A DNA stretch of 34,119 bases from Sphingobium arseniciresistens (GTDB lineage Bacteria; Pseudomonadota; Alphaproteobacteria; Sphingomonadales; Sphingomonadaceae), in the NCBI GenBank assembly GCA_029167225.1, contig JARFNK010000038.1, forward strand, positions 1 to 34,119, read 5' to 3'. The notes below the pieces were generated by a model. It was not told the DNA's origin and did no database searches. It saw nothing but the letters and a program-made list of their open reading frames with translations. Positions 26,125-34,119 of this stretch are shown here, one piece after another (the stretch's first letter is position 1; each line of letters opens with the position of its first letter). The position numbers were made by a program, and so were the translations under genes.

Positions 26125-27333
26125 ATGGCCGAATTGACTTCAGATGCGTCGCGAATAGCAGAATTGGCGGATGCGGGCGTCCGCATGATTGAGCGGCTTC
26201 GCCGCAAGGCCTTCCTTCCCGATACCCGCAAAGGTCTCGATGTGCGTTATGGAATCGCCGAAGCCGCCACGCTCCTCGGCTGTTCGACCAACCGCATCCG
26301 CATGGCCGAGGAGGACGGTCGCCTCCCCCAGCCGCCCGCTACCGATTCGGGACGCCGGGCGGGCTACACGATCGAAGAGCTCCTTCATATGCGCGATGTC
26401 CTTGGCGCGTCGCCTGCCCGCGCGCCCCTCGATCAGCCGCCCATCATCGCTGTCCAGAATTTCAAAGGCGGCGTCGGCAAATCGACCGTTACCACCCACC
26501 TTGCACATTATTTGGCGGTGCAGGGTTATCGGGTCCTGGTCGTCGATTGCGACAGCCAGGCTACGACCACGACGTTGTTCGGACTCAATCCGCATTTCAA
26601 TGTGACGCGCGAGGAGACGCTTTATCCCTACCTCTCGATCGACCCGACCCAGGCCGACCTACTCTACGCCGTAAAGAAGACGCCCTGGCCCAATGTCGAT
26701 CTCATTCCCTCCAACCTCGAACTATTCGACGTCGAGTATGAGATGGCGGCTGCCGGCGCTGACGGTGGAAGCATTCTCGCAACGCGTTTTCGCAAACTCA
26801 AAGCGGGCCTGATGGACCTGGCGCGCTCTTACGACGTGGTCCTTCTCGATCCGCCTCCGGCACTCGGAACGATCAGCCTCGCGGTGATGCAGGCCGCCAA
26901 TGCGCTCATCGTCCCCCTCGCAGCAACAACCCCCGATTTCTGCTCCACGGTCCAATTCCTATCCATGATGGAGCAGGTCATCGGACAGCTCGGCCAAGCC
27001 GGCATCGACGTAGATTATTCGTTCGTCCGGCTGATCTGCTCGAAGTTCAACGGCAATGATCCGGCTCACGCCATGGTCCAGCAAATCATGGAGCAGACGT
27101 TCGGGCCTGCCCTACTCCCGGTACCCATCCTCGAGTCCGCAGAGATTAGCCACGCCGCGATGCGAATGATGACCGTCTATGAACTCGACAAACCCATCGG
27201 AACCGCCCGCACGCATAAGCGGTGCCGGTCCAACCTTGATGAAGCACTCGGACAGGTCGAGCAACTCGTTCGCAGAGGCTGGGGACGCGTTTCGCCGGTA
27301 AGCGAGGAAGCCCTTGTCAATGAAGCGGCCTGA
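26125..27333 (+). CDS. parA: Plasmid partition ATPase ParA/RepA type, with N-terminal HTH
   Basis: A 402-residue type Ia partition ATPase. An N-terminal MerR-like HTH (YGIAEAATLLGCSTNRIRMAE, about 42-62) precedes the deviant Walker A KGGVGKST (114-121), the nucleotide-binding DCDSQATTT, and Walker B DVVLLDPPPALG. It moves plasmid copies apart using ATP and the ParB-parS complex, and the HTH domain allows autorepression at the dyad upstream. It also resembles RepA of repABC plasmids, but the downstream initiator is of a different family. Followed 62 bp later by parB. Confidence 0.93.
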   Translation: MAELTSDASRIAELADAGVRMIERLRRKAFLPDTRKGLDVRYGIAEAATLLGCSTNRIRMAEEDGRLPQPPATDSGRRAGYTIEELLHMRDVLGASPARAPLDQPPIIAVQNFKGGVGKSTVTTHLAHYLAVQGYRVLVVDCDSQATTTTLFGLNPHFNVTREETLYPYLSIDPTQADLLYAVKKTPWPNVDLIPSNLELFDVEYEMAAAGADGGSILATRFRKLKAGLMDLARSYDVVLLDPPPALGTISLAVMQAANALIVPLAATTPDFCSTVQFLSMMEQVIGQLGQAGIDVDYSFVRLICSKFNGNDPAHAMVQQIMEQTFGPALLPVPILESAEISHAAMRMMTVYELDKPIGTARTHKRCRSNLDEALGQVEQLVRRGWGRVSPVSEEALVNEAA

Positions 27334-27395
27334 TCTTCATCACTTCGTCGCGGGTCGCATATCCGCCATTTCACTATCCTTAGGGGGCGGGCACA

Positions 27396-28457
27396 ATGGC
27401 GCGTAATCAGAAGGACTATCTGGCCGACCTCCTCGCCGACGACGAGGCACCAGTGCCCGCGCCCGCCGCTGATGAAGCCAGCGGCCCGATCGCGCCACCA
27501 GCACGCCCCGACCGCATGCGCGGGACCACGCTGCTCAGCCGGGAGTCTGCGCTTGCGCGCGTCGCAACCGGCGAAGTCCGGCAGGTCACTCAGATGCTTC
27601 TCGATCCTGCACGTGTTCGTGTCTGGACCGGCAACGCTCGTCACTACAACCATCTGACTGAGGAGAATTGCCGGGAACTGATCGACTCGATCCTCGCAGA
27701 AGGTGGACAGAAGGTGCCCGCCGTCGTGCGGCGCATCGACAATGACCCAGATCACGACTTCGAAGTTATTGCTGGGACCCGCCGCCACTGGTCGATTTCC
27801 TGGCTGCGCCGAAACTCCTATCCGGAGATGCAGTTCGTCGCCCAGGTCGTGGCGCTCGACGACGAGGCCGCCTTCCGACTTGCAGACCTTGAGAATCGAG
27901 CCCGAAAAGACGTCTCCGACCTGGAGCGCGCCCGGAACTACGCCGCCGCTCTTCGCCAGCACTACGGCAACCATATGACCCGGATGGCAGATCGGCTCAA
28001 GGTATCGAAGGGTTGGCTCTCCAAGATGCTGAAAGTCGCTGCACTGCCCGACGTGGTGGTTTCGGCTTTCGCCTCCCCCGACGATATTCAGTTGAAACCG
28101 GCCTATGCCCTCGCGCAGCTATTCGACGACAAGGCGAGAGCGGCGACAATCACTAGCGCCGCAAAGCAGATCGCGAAGCTGCAAGCGGAACGCCGAATGA
28201 GCGGCGACCTTCCCTTTCCCGCAGCGGAGGTGCTTCGTCGCCTTCATCTGGCGACCGAGAGCAAGGCCGACGTCGCCGAGCCCTTCACATACAAGAGCAA
28301 GATTGGGCGCGACGCGCTCAGCCTCGTCTCGTCCAATCGGCAAGGGGCGACAATCCGACTCCATGCCGGCTCCGGCGCAACCGAGGACGAACTCCTTCGC
28401 GGGCTCCGAGAAGCCCTCGCCCATCTCGATGCCTCGGGCCGTGGCTTGCTGCGCTGA
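27396..28457 (+). CDS. parB: Plasmid partition protein ParB
   Basis: A 353-residue centromere-binding protein. The N-terminal domain has the ParB CTP-binding region, with GTRRHW (127-132) in place of the usual GERRxxA-type box. The middle HTH is TRMADRLKVSKGWLSKMLKV (about 195-215). The C-terminal part is the dimerisation domain. It binds parS and loads ParA. Three 16-bp palindromes directly downstream (28464-28698) are its probable binding sites. GC-rich purine sequence (GGGGGCGGGC) precedes the ATG. Confidence 0.93.
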   Translation: MARNQKDYLADLLADDEAPVPAPAADEASGPIAPPARPDRMRGTTLLSRESALARVATGEVRQVTQMLLDPARVRVWTGNARHYNHLTEENCRELIDSILAEGGQKVPAVVRRIDNDPDHDFEVIAGTRRHWSISWLRRNSYPEMQFVAQVVALDDEAAFRLADLENRARKDVSDLERARNYAAALRQHYGNHMTRMADRLKVSKGWLSKMLKVAALPDVVVSAFASPDDIQLKPAYALAQLFDDKARAATITSAAKQIAKLQAERRMSGDLPFPAAEVLRRLHLATESKADVAEPFTYKSKIGRDALSLVSSNRQGATIRLHAGSGATEDELLRGLREALAHLDASGRGLLR

Positions 28458-28462
28458 CCAGA

Positions 28463-28698
28463 TGTTTCCCCGGGGAAACACCTGCGAAACGGCCTATCCC
28501 GTCCGCGTCACGAGTCATTCGGGTCGAAGTTTCCCCGGGGAAACATCCCATGAGTCATACGCTGCCAGCCCCGACGACCGCGCAAAGGGAGCGAATGCGT
28601 CGAACGCGCCAAGCTGGAACTCACTTGGCAACGGCCCTCCCCACCATAACGACCACCCGCGCCCTGCCCTTCCATCGAGAAAGTTTCCCCGGGGAAAC
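28463..28698. repeat. Three parS-like palindromes (centromere)
   Basis: The perfect 16-bp palindrome GTTTCCCCGGGGAAAC occurs at 28464-28479 (18 bp palindromic with flanking T/A), 28529-28544 and 28683-28698. It has the GTTTC...GAAAC arms of the classical bacterial parS (TGTTTCACGTGAAACA) with a different centre, and lies immediately after parB. This is therefore the likely partition site. The 384-bp gap between parB and repA holds no gene I can support. GAGTCAT repeats (28512-28518 and 28552-28558) flank the middle copy, and the repA promoter must lie in the 3' part. Confidence 0.85.
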
Positions 28699-28841
28699 AA
28701 AGTGAGGCTGAGGCAAGCCACCACATCGAAATCCGAACGACCGCATCCCCACTTTCAGCGTTCGGCCAACTCCTCTACCTTGTCGCTACTATTAAAAACC
28801 GCGCTCGCACGCGCTCAATCCCGTACCGCCAGGCACACCCC

Positions 28842-30065
28842 GTGACAAAAGCAAGACAAGCTCACATCAGCGAGCAATTCGACCTCTTCCTGCCCTATAT
28901 CTCTGACCTCCCCTTGCGCGATCAGCGTGAGATGATGGAGCGTCCCTTCTTCAGTCTCGCGAAGTCCAAGCGGGTCAAGCCGATCGACTATAACTCTCCC
29001 GACGGGAAACTCTGGGTCCACGTCTCCGCCAACCCGGACTATGGGATGGCTACCATCTGGGACGCCGACATCCTGATCTACTGCGCCTCAACGCTCGCTG
29101 ACATGGCACGGCGCGGCGTCAACGACGTCCCGCGCAAACTCCATCTTATGCCTTATGATCTGCTCCGTGCGATCGGCCGTCCAACCACAGGACGCGCCTA
29201 CGAATTGTTGGCTCAGTCGCTCGACCGCCTTGTCTCGACCACGGTCAAGACTAACATCCGAGCCGAGAACCGACGCGAAGCTACCTTCAGCTGGCTGGAT
29301 GGCTGGACCCAACTGGTCGACGAGAAGACCGAGCGATCGCGCGGAATGACCCTAGAGCTCAGCAACTGGTTCCACGAGGGTGTTCTCATGCAGGGCGGCA
29401 TCCTCTCCATCGACCGAGCCTATTTCGATATAAGCGGCGGCCGCGAGCGCTGGCTCTACAAGGTTGCCCGCAAGCACGCCGGGGGGGCCGGCGAGGCCGG
29501 GTTTGCCATCTCCCTGCCGACCCTCTTCGAGAAATCTGGCGCCGAAGGCCAGTATCGCCGCTTCAAGTTCGAGATTGCAAAAATCGCCGAGCGCAACGAG
29601 CTGCCGGGCTATTCGATCGCGATCGAGCAGGCACCTGGGAAGCGGGAACCCAGCCTGCGTATGCGGCGCAGATCCGAGGCTGACACCGAACAAACATCTC
29701 GACCCAAGAAGGGGGGGGCGCAACGCCGATCGGAGCCGAAGGGCGCGGCCAAGGCCCTGAACGCAAATCCAACGACGGCGGCCCCGTCTCCACCGGACGG
29801 AGCGCCGGATCTCCTTGATGTTCGCAGTATGGTTCGAAGGACCGTGACGACGCTTTCGTCGAAAGCCACCGAGGGGTTCATCACCGACGCCACGCTTCAA
29901 ACCCTTCGCGGCGAATGCCCTGGTTGGGACTACCAGAACCTCCATTTGTTGTTTCGGGAGTGGATCGACGGTGATCCCTCGCGCACACCCGTCAACTACC
30001 AGAACGCCTTCATCGGCTTCGTTCGGCGATACGACAAAGAAAACCGACACACGCTGAGGAATTGA
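28842..30065 (+). CDS. repA: Replication initiator protein RepA (RPA family)
   Basis: A 407-residue plasmid initiator of the replication-initiator-A family found in alphaproteobacterial plasmids. Typical segments: the early RDQREMMERPFFSLAKSKR stretch, YGMATIWDADILIYCAS, RPTTGRAYELLAQSLDRL (winged helix), and GGRERWLYKVARKHAG. A low-complexity linker (about 275-325) leads to a C-terminal domain. It binds the iterons downstream to open the origin. The start is GTG at 28842; the family N-terminus begins nearby, though no clear ribosome site is seen. The origin follows directly after the stop. Confidence 0.92.
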   Translation: MTKARQAHISEQFDLFLPYISDLPLRDQREMMERPFFSLAKSKRVKPIDYNSPDGKLWVHVSANPDYGMATIWDADILIYCASTLADMARRGVNDVPRKLHLMPYDLLRAIGRPTTGRAYELLAQSLDRLVSTTVKTNIRAENRREATFSWLDGWTQLVDEKTERSRGMTLELSNWFHEGVLMQGGILSIDRAYFDISGGRERWLYKVARKHAGGAGEAGFAISLPTLFEKSGAEGQYRRFKFEIAKIAERNELPGYSIAIEQAPGKREPSLRMRRRSEADTEQTSRPKKGGAQRRSEPKGAAKALNANPTTAAPSPPDGAPDLLDVRSMVRRTVTTLSSKATEGFITDATLQTLRGECPGWDYQNLHLLFREWIDGDPSRTPVNYQNAFIGFVRRYDKENRHTLRN

Positions 30066-30668
30066 GGGATGCGCCGCAGCGGAGCCCACACACCCCCAGC
30101 CGATAGGGATCGCACTCGCCGCCCGCCATGCAATGCCTCGCAGCGAGGGCCGATTCCCGCGGAGATCCCGACCGAAGCGTTCCCGAAGTGTCGGGCCTGG
30201 CCGACCGGATGCGCCAGGATCGCGCGTCAGGCGTCATGTCGCCGGCACTATCGATGCCTCTTGAACGTCATTCTCGACATGCGGCGCCAAAATGATTCAA
30301 ATCGCGCCGCACTTTCCACCCTTTTTTCGATCCTTCGACACATCAGGAACGAATCACGGTCCTCCGGGAACCGATGGTCGACACTTCGGGAACACAACGC
30401 CCGACACTTCAGGAACGCATCATCGACACATCAGGAACAGGCGAATGATCGCGACTCGCACGAATCCAAGGGTTTCACCGCAGGAATCAGGCGGCTAACT
30501 ATCTAACACCTATAGAAACCAATCTAACAGCTCAGATTCTTCTTTTCCTTCAATAGGATAAGGGAAGAAGACCGTTGGCCCAATCTGCGCCCGATCGTAA
30601 AATGATCATGCCCATCCGCGGGAAGGGAGAGGAGAGGGGCTTGGCGAAGGGACGCAGGAGATACGATC
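30066..30668. repeat. Iteron-type replication origin (oriV)
   Basis: No gene lies here. Four direct iterons, consensus CGACACWTCRGGAAC, sit at 30336-30350, 30379-30393, 30402-30416 and 30424-30438. A degenerate fifth (CCTCCGGGAAC, ending 30371) fills the gap, giving a pitch of 21-23 bp, about two helical turns. One inverted copy, GTTCCCGAAGTGTCG, is at 30179-30193 nearer repA and could serve autoregulation. Downstream is an AT-rich patch (about 30485-30555) with ATCTAACA repeated at 30501 and 30522, a likely melting region. Confidence 0.8.
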
Positions 30669-31538
30669 ATGCCCCTCACCGCCGAGATGCCCTCACAAGA
30701 ACTGGTCGATATCGTTGGAGCCTTGGGAGGCACGTGGCACGGCTATGTCGCAATGTGCTCCTGCCCCGCGCATAACGATAGCGAGCCGAGCCTGTCGCTC
30801 CGTCAGGGCAACAGCGACATTCTCGTCAACTGTTTCGCGGGTTGTGATCGGCAGGACATACTTCGCGAACTCAGGCGCATCCGTGTCACTCGCCATTACC
30901 CACGACCTGCCCCCTCACATCCTGCTTCCGCCGGGAACGCTCAACGCATCTGGGACCAGGCGCACGAAATCCACGGAACGCTAGCGGAGCGCTATCTTGC
31001 CATACGGCACCTGCTGCCAGCCCCTGCGGACGCGCGCTTCCACCCACGCTGCCCGTACCTTCCCAAACCCCGAACGCAGTTTCTTCCCGCGTTGCTGGTC
31101 GCGGTGCGCGCGAGCCACAAACTGGTCGCAATCCAACGCATCTTTCTCGATCCCGAAACGGCCTATTACACACGCAAGGTGATGCTCGGTCGGCCCCTGA
31201 ACGGTGCTTGGCGGGGCGGGGAGGGCGGCACATCCCTCGCGATCGCAGAAGGCTTCGAAGACGCCCGCGCGTTCTCGCTTCTCCATAACATGCAGTGTTG
31301 GGCAAGTTTGGGCGCCGGCCGTCTCAGTCATCTCATCATACCCGATGCGATCACGCGGCTCGTCATCGCCGAGGACAATGACGTCGAGGGGCGCGCAGCC
31401 GCCGCCGATGCCGAGGCACATTACGCACGGCCAGGCCTGACGATCGAGCGAGCACCTCCGCCACGACCCTTCAAGGATTGGGCTAAGGTTCTCTACGCGC
31501 GCGCCAACCAGATTTCGGGCATCGCTGCCACGGGCTGA
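30669..31538 (+). CDS. Toprim-domain primase-like protein
   Basis: A 289-residue protein. The N-terminal CHC2-like zinc motif uses Cys32, His35, Cys55 and Cys59 (SCPAH and NCFAGC). A central DUF7146-like domain contains FHPRCPYLP. The C-terminal Toprim domain has Glu194 (AIAEGFEDA) and Asp236/Asp238 (VIAEDNDVEG). Such small primase-like proteins are typical plasmid-backbone genes near repA in sphingomonads and may prime plasmid or conjugative replication. AGGAG precedes the ATG at ideal distance. Followed 62 bp later by the methyltransferase/helicase gene. Confidence 0.87.
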   Translation: MPLTAEMPSQELVDIVGALGGTWHGYVAMCSCPAHNDSEPSLSLRQGNSDILVNCFAGCDRQDILRELRRIRVTRHYPRPAPSHPASAGNAQRIWDQAHEIHGTLAERYLAIRHLLPAPADARFHPRCPYLPKPRTQFLPALLVAVRASHKLVAIQRIFLDPETAYYTRKVMLGRPLNGAWRGGEGGTSLAIAEGFEDARAFSLLHNMQCWASLGAGRLSHLIIPDAITRLVIAEDNDVEGRAAAADAEAHYARPGLTIERAPPPRPFKDWAKVLYARANQISGIAATG

Positions 31539-31600
31539 AGGAGGAGAGGGGGATCGAGAGTGTGATGCTGCCGAGGGTGCAGCCGCACAGGAGATCCCCG

Positions 31601-34054
31601 ATGACCGACCTTTTCGAAGCGGCCCAGCACGCCAATCGCGCAGCCGCGACCCGTCTAATTGCCCATCTTCACACGGGCGACCGGATCACCCGGCGCCACC
31701 TGAACGAGGCTATGATCGCCGCCTTTGGTGGCACGGATGCCGACGGTCGCTGGACGCAGCGCGACAGTTTCGAAATCCTCGAACACGCCATCGCGCTTCA
31801 TCTACGCACCAACCCCTACTGTTTGGCCACGCTCACCGACGTCGCGGCCGCGAGCGAGCTCCTCGGTCGACTCCCCACGCAAACCGTCCGCAGTGAGGAG
31901 CAGATCGAGTGGCAGCAATTCTCGACACCCGTCGACATAGCCGCGGTCGCGGTTTTGCTGGCAAACGTACAGCCCGATGACGTCATCCTCGAACCGAGCG
32001 CCGGCAATGGACTTCTCGTGGCGCAATGTGGGGCTCACCAGGCTTTGCACCTGAACGAATTGGATCCCACGCGGCGCGGACGTCTCTCGGCAGTGTTCCC
32101 ACGCGCGACCATCACCGGTCATGACGGCGCCACGATCGGTTCCACCCTCTCCAGCGCCGAACGGCCAACCCTCATCCTCATGAATCCGCCATTCTCGCGG
32201 TCCCTCGGACGCGGGGCCGACGACTATGCAGCCGTGCGCCACCTGCAGGCAGCGCTCCGGCGCCTTCGCCCTGGCGGACGCCTCGTCGCGATCATGCCGG
32301 ACTGGTTCGGCCCGAGCGCCAGGATGCGAGACCAGTATGAGACGGTCCTGCGCGAGACGACCGTGCGAACCTCGATCCGCCTCGAGAAATGCTACCTCAA
32401 ACACGGCACGTCGATCGCGGTCCGGCTCTTCGTCATCGACAAGATTCCAGGCAAGAGTCCGCCGGCCATCATCCAACGCTCCTCGATCGCCGAGCTGCTC
32501 GACGCGATCTCGATCAGCGACCGCGCGCCTCTGCGCAGCGATTTGGCGTCAGCAACACCCAAACGCAGCACCGGAATCTCGATGTTCAGGGCCGTCAAAA
32601 GCAGCCGCTCCGACCCGCGTCCCTTTCATGCTCCTGTCCGCAACGATGTGCTTCCTGTCGAGTATTCATCTCTGGAGACGCCGGCCCCGCTGCTCGACCA
32701 AACCGACGTCTATCTGCCTTATCGCCCGAGCCGCATAGTCTTTGCCACGGCCGGCGAGCATCCCACCGCTCTCGTCGAATCGGTCGCCATGGGCTCAATC
32801 CCGGCACCAATCCCGACGCATATGCCGCGTCTTCCCGAACGCACGGTGGCCGAGCGCCTCCTGTCCGCTTCGCAGCTCGAAACCGTCGTCTATGCGGGCC
32901 ATGCCTGGTCTCAGTCTCTCCCGGGCCGCTTCAAGCCCGACAAGGAAGGCGTCGGTCTGACGATCGCAGAAGACGGCGCCGCTTACCGCAAAGGCTTCTT
33001 CCTGGGCGATGGAACCGGCGCCGGCAAAGGCCGCCAGATTGCGGCCTGTATCCTCGACAATTGGCTGCAAGGCCGTCGCCGGAACATCTGGGTGACGAAG
33101 AACGAGCCGCTCCTCGAGGATGCCCGTCGAGACTGGACTGCGCTAGGTGGCTTGACCGGAGACATCCAGCCTTTGGGCAACTGGAAGATCGACGAACCGA
33201 TCAAGTTGGATCAGGGCGTCCTCTTCGTAACTTACCCGACGCTTCGATCGATGCGCGGCGACCACACCCGCCTGAAGCAGATCATCGATTGGGTCGGCGA
33301 AGACTTCGAAGGCGTCATCGCTTTCGACGAGGCGCACGAGATGGGCGGCGTCGCAGGCGGGGAGGGGGCTTTCGGCGCGAAGAAGGGGTCTCAACAGGGC
33401 ATTTGCGGTGTTCTGCTACAAAACCACCTGCCAGGCGCCCGCGTCCTTTACGCCTCCGCTACGGGCGCGTCGGACGTGAACAACCTCGCCTATGCCGTGC
33501 GTCTCGGTCTCTGGGGCCCGGAGACGGCCTTCGCCGATCGCGAACAATTCATCAGCGGCATCCGCAAGGGAGGCATCGCCGCGATGGAGCTGGTGGCGCG
33601 CGACCTCAAGGCGACTGGACTCTACATGGCGCGCGCATTGAGCTTCGCCGGTGTCGAGTACGACATATTGAGGCACGAGCTGACGCCCGCCCAGATCGAG
33701 ATCTACGACACCTATGCCGACGCCTGGGCCATTATCCACCAGAATATGGAGAGGGCCCTCGAACTCACCGGCATCGTCGATGCTCTAGAAAATGCTACGC
33801 TCAACAGCGGCGCCAAGGCATCTGCACGGTCTCGCTTCGAGTCTACCAAGCAGCGGTTCTTCGGGCAGGTCCTGCTTTCGATGAAACTGCCGACCGTCAT
33901 CGCCGCGGTCGAACACCACCTTCGAGCGGGCCAGTCGGTCGTCATGCAGCTCGTAACAACCGCCGAATCCATTCTTGACCGACGCCTGGGCTCACTCGGA
34001 CCTGATGAGCGCGCTGCGCTGGAAATTGACCTGTCTCCCAAGGAATATGTCTAA
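31601..34054 (+). CDS. Methyltransferase-helicase fusion (strawberry-notch-like), 3'-truncated
   Basis: An 817-residue product. The N-terminal half is a SAM-dependent DNA methyltransferase: EPSAGNG (131-137) is the SAM motif and NPPF (195-198) the N6-adenine-type catalytic motif. The second half is a superfamily 2 helicase: GDGTGAGKGRQ (about 469-479) is motif I, FDEAHEMGG (about 575) motif II, and YASATGAS motif III. Plasmid proteins of this family run to about 1400 residues with a second helicase lobe. Here the frame stops at SPKEYV, inside that lobe, at the start of a 20-bp palindrome. The ATG at 31601 (MTDLF) has AGGAG upstream. It is probably broken by an insertion that begins at the window end. 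Confidence 0.82.
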   Translation: MTDLFEAAQHANRAAATRLIAHLHTGDRITRRHLNEAMIAAFGGTDADGRWTQRDSFEILEHAIALHLRTNPYCLATLTDVAAASELLGRLPTQTVRSEEQIEWQQFSTPVDIAAVAVLLANVQPDDVILEPSAGNGLLVAQCGAHQALHLNELDPTRRGRLSAVFPRATITGHDGATIGSTLSSAERPTLILMNPPFSRSLGRGADDYAAVRHLQAALRRLRPGGRLVAIMPDWFGPSARMRDQYETVLRETTVRTSIRLEKCYLKHGTSIAVRLFVIDKIPGKSPPAIIQRSSIAELLDAISISDRAPLRSDLASATPKRSTGISMFRAVKSSRSDPRPFHAPVRNDVLPVEYSSLETPAPLLDQTDVYLPYRPSRIVFATAGEHPTALVESVAMGSIPAPIPTHMPRLPERTVAERLLSASQLETVVYAGHAWSQSLPGRFKPDKEGVGLTIAEDGAAYRKGFFLGDGTGAGKGRQIAACILDNWLQGRRRNIWVTKNEPLLEDARRDWTALGGLTGDIQPLGNWKIDEPIKLDQGVLFVTYPTLRSMRGDHTRLKQIIDWVGEDFEGVIAFDEAHEMGGVAGGEGAFGAKKGSQQGICGVLLQNHLPGARVLYASATGASDVNNLAYAVRLGLWGPETAFADREQFISGIRKGGIAAMELVARDLKATGLYMARALSFAGVEYDILRHELTPAQIEIYDTYADAWAIIHQNMERALELTGIVDALENATLNSGAKASARSRFESTKQRFFGQVLLSMKLPTVIAAVEHHLRAGQSVVMQLVTTAESILDRRLGSLGPDERAALEIDLSPKEYV

Positions 34055-34071
34055 TGTGGAGCTCCACATTA
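34052..34071. repeat. 20-bp perfect palindrome at gene break
   Basis: TAATGTGGAGCTCCACATTA is a perfect palindrome that supplies the stop codon of the methyltransferase-helicase frame. TGT and TG starts with dyads are common at insertion-sequence tips, so it is the likely end of an element that extends beyond the window. The last 48 bases (34072-34119) hold nothing I can assign. Confidence 0.55.
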
Positions 34072-34119
34072 AACGTATTCTTTGCAGTCGCAGTTTATGT
34101 CGAGCGTGGCGGCGAGAGA

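Noticed and set aside
28463-28698. CRISPR-like array
   Set aside because: Only three palindromic 16-mers with unequal spacers (49 and 138 bp) and no cas genes; a partition site fits better.
30336-30438. CRISPR or tandem-repeat locus
   Set aside because: Short 15-bp units at a 21-23 bp pitch next to repA are iterons.
1-34119. tRNA or rRNA genes
   Set aside because: No cloverleaf-like or conserved rRNA sequence was recognised by eye on either strand.

Overview
The window looks like part of a plasmid from a sphingomonad (Sphingobium, Novosphingobium, Sphingomonas or a relative). This rests on high GC with strong third-position GC, sphingomonad-style RepA/ParA/ParB and Toprim/methylase-helicase genes, a TonB-dependent receptor beside a catabolic cluster, and aromatic-degradation genes of the type these bacteria spread on plasmids. 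Genus and host are inference.

Layout. (1) Bases 1-796 hold no gene I can name. (2) Bases 797-14316, all on the minus strand, are a catabolic region. In transcription order it encodes a two-subunit periplasmic molybdenum hydroxylase (large then small subunit), a strong sigma70-like promoter, a C-C bond (meta-cleavage product) hydrolase, a CarAa/OxoO-like Rieske oxygenase, its fused-ferredoxin reductase, a BphC-type extradiol dioxygenase, an amidase, an M20-fold protein without the usual metal ligands, the lower pathway (hydratase, acetaldehyde dehydrogenase, aldolase), a cytochrome c and a MocA-like cofactor enzyme. Many genes overlap by 4 bp or abut. (3) Bases 14485-16358 are the barrel half of a TonB-dependent receptor. 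(4) Bases 16359-21991 are a transposon with TGT...ACA ends and long subterminal repeats. It carries a serine resolvase, a DDE transposase, a TniB/TnsC-like ATPase, and cargo genes for two membrane proteins and a lipoprotein. It cuts off the 5' end of the receptor gene on the left and the 3' end of a cystathionine gamma-synthase gene on the right. (5) Bases 23158-25499 hold a tyrosine recombinase and a divergent HTH protein, followed by an ATPase pseudogene relic. (6) Bases 26067-34054 are the plasmid backbone: parA, parB, three copies of a 16-bp parS-like palindrome, repA, an iteron-type origin, a Toprim primase-like gene, and a methyltransferase/helicase gene that ends abruptly at a 20-bp palindrome, possibly the end of another inserted element.

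How the genes may work together (inference). The Mo hydroxylase, with cytochrome c as likely electron acceptor and MocA for cofactor maturation, would hydroxylate an N-heteroaromatic or aldehyde substrate in the periplasm. The Rieske oxygenase and reductase would then make a catechol, which is opened by the extradiol enzyme and split by the hydrolase. The released 2-hydroxypenta-2,4-dienoate would go to pyruvate and acetyl-CoA through hydratase, aldolase and acetaldehyde dehydrogenase. The amidase, and perhaps the M20-like protein, would handle an amide or lactam side of the molecule. The substrate cannot be named from sequence alone. No transcriptional regulator is encoded within the cluster.
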